A stretch of DNA of 32,071 nt from Frankia sp. AgB1.9 (lineage in GTDB: Bacteria > Actinomycetota > Actinomycetes > Frankiales > Frankiaceae), in contig NZ_JADWYX010000109.1 in NCBI RefSeq assembly GCF_016786355.1, forward strand, positions 1 to 32,071, read 5' to 3'. Shown here in pieces: positions 30,966 through 32,071 of this stretch. Both the position numbers and the translations under genes were made by a program. The notes under the pieces are model-generated. The model saw only the letters and a list, made by a program, of their open reading frames with translations. It searched no databases and was not told the DNA's origin. Every line of letters starts with the position of its first letter. Position 1 is the stretch's first letter.

Positions 30966-32036
30966 GTGCAAACGCTCGATCCCACCACCCTCGACCTCGA
31001 CGCGATCGAGGAGAACAGGCTCGCCAAGGGCATCACCCTGAGCCTGCTGATTCCGGCTCGAGGGCCGGAATCAGCGAACACCCTGGGCAACATGATCGCG
31101 GGAATCCGAGATCGATGGATACGGGACCGGCACGTCCTGGACGAGATCGGCGTCGTCGTCGACCCGACCTCCGACGGTGACGAGCATGGCCTGGTGGAGA
31201 TCGCCGAGGAAGCCGGCGCGAGTTGGGCGGTGCGCGGCGAAGCCGTGCTCGCGCGGCACGCTGGGCCGGAGTCCGCGGCGTTCGGCGGCAAGGCCGGCGC
31301 CATGCGCAGCCTGGCCTACCTGGCCTTCGGCAGCCGGCTGATCTTCCATGACTCGGACCTGGAGAACTACGACCCGATCACCGTCGGCCGGCTCGCCGCC
31401 GCGATGACCACGGACGAGGGTCTGATGTTCGTCAACGGCGCGTCGCCCCGGCTCACCGGCAGCGGCCAGCCCGGCGGACGCACCACCGAGATGCTGCGCT
31501 CGCTCTACGCCAAGCAGCTGTCCGGCTATGTCCCGGCCATCACCAGCACGGTCCAGCCGTTGATCGGCGAGTTCGCCCTCGACGCTGACGTCTTCGCCGC
31601 ACTGGCGTTCTCCCGGGGCTACGGCGTCGAGACGTCCGTGAAGGTGCTGGCCATGGACCTGCTGGCAGCGGAGGAATACGCCCAGGTGGAGCTGCCGATC
31701 AAATACCAGGTCGGCCAGCATTACCACGACCTGGTCAAGCAGTTTCATGAGATAAGTTTCACGGTCGACGTGCTGGAGGCGTTCTTCCAGCGTCGGCGGA
31801 CCGATCCGCTGGCCACGGTCTGCGAGATCGCGGACGACTACGGGCTGCTCTTCCCGGGTCGTCAGTACGCACTGCGCCGACCGCCCGGCTACGACCAGGT
31901 CGACTTCGTGCCGCGGCTCGGCTTCTACCCACCGCTGGCGAGTTCGCCGGCCTACCAGGACCGGATGCCGGAGATCGCGGCCGCGCGGCACGCGGCCCTC
32001 GACAGCCTGGGTCGCCAGATGCGCACGTCCGCCTGA
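30966..32036 (+). CDS. GpgS-like glycosyltransferase (GT81/GT2 fold)
   Basis: A 356-residue cytoplasmic GT-A fold glycosyltransferase resembling glucosyl-3-phosphoglycerate synthase, which transfers glucose from a nucleotide sugar to 3-phosphoglycerate on the way to glucosylglycerate and, in mycobacteria, methylglucose lipopolysaccharides. Seen here: nucleotide-sugar start S-L-L-I-P-A-R-G-P-E (26-35), G-K-A-G-A-M-R-S-L (108-116), metal-binding D-S-D (129-131) and G-E-F-A-L-D plus G-Y-G-V-E-T further on, all in the GpgS order. It differs from mycobacterial GpgS in many positions, so the acceptor is uncertain. GTG at 30966 follows GAGAGGGG. A galU gene elsewhere in the window would supply UDP-glucose, though the two are not linked. 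Confidence 0.65.
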   Translation: MQTLDPTTLDLDAIEENRLAKGITLSLLIPARGPESANTLGNMIAGIRDRWIRDRHVLDEIGVVVDPTSDGDEHGLVEIAEEAGASWAVRGEAVLARHAGPESAAFGGKAGAMRSLAYLAFGSRLIFHDSDLENYDPITVGRLAAAMTTDEGLMFVNGASPRLTGSGQPGGRTTEMLRSLYAKQLSGYVPAITSTVQPLIGEFALDADVFAALAFSRGYGVETSVKVLAMDLLAAEEYAQVELPIKYQVGQHYHDLVKQFHEISFTVDVLEAFFQRRRTDPLATVCEIADDYGLLFPGRQYALRRPPGYDQVDFVPRLGFYPPLASSPAYQDRMPEIAAARHAALDSLGRQMRTSA

Positions 32037-32071
32037 GGTGAAGCGGCCGGAACGGGCGCAGAGCGCCCGCC

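Overview
The window is chromosomal DNA of a very GC-rich actinomycete. Three things point there. GTG starts and 4-nt start/stop overlaps are common. The order galU - glp(moeA) - moaC - mog - rimJ - glpR, divergent from a 5-formyl-THF cyclo-ligase and an FmdB-type zinc-ribbon gene, is essentially the mycobacterial Rv0991c-Rv0996 neighbourhood. The CIRCE-like and SigR/SigH-like signals are also of actinobacterial type. The overall style suggests a Frankia-like organism, but this is inference and nothing in the window proves the genus.

Layout. 1-134: tail of an IS5-type transposase running into a G/C-only homopolymer tract (suspect sequence). 204-1320: a 3Fe-4S ferredoxin and a four-helix membrane protein. 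1522-1598: tRNA-Ala(CGC) on the minus strand. 1676-2290: unknown gene. 3354-9592 (minus): galU, the division-linked gephyrin homologue Glp, moaC, mog, a RimJ-like acetyltransferase and the Glp membrane receptor GlpR/SepX. 9854-11204 (plus): folate cyclo-ligase and a zinc-ribbon protein resembling the redox chaperone Ruc, preceded by a SigR/SigH-like promoter abutting a CIRCE-like HrcA operator. 11609-13067: small HTH protein, small acidic protein and alpha/beta hydrolase.

13480-20773 (plus): a probable uptake-and-hydrolysis island: FCD-type GntR regulator with a near-perfect palindrome upstream, a complete BMP-type ABC importer (fused ATPase, two permeases, lipoprotein) and a cysteine hydrolase closely resembling biuret amidohydrolase. 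My reading is nitrogen scavenging from biuret or a related ureide or nucleobase-derived compound. A copper-type CsoR repressor follows. Two related long hairpins, at 19818-19892 and 21404-21476, form a small extragenic palindrome family.

21516-30222: a signalling island with a REC-domain regulator, a 1426-residue soluble hybrid histidine kinase carrying 92-residue poly-HAMP repeats like fungal Nik1/group III kinases, a divergent fusion of anti-sigma-type ATPase, GAF and PP2C phosphatase, and a stand-alone RsbW-like ATPase. The window ends with a GpgS-like glycosyltransferase (30966-32036). The longer gene-free stretches are described individually.
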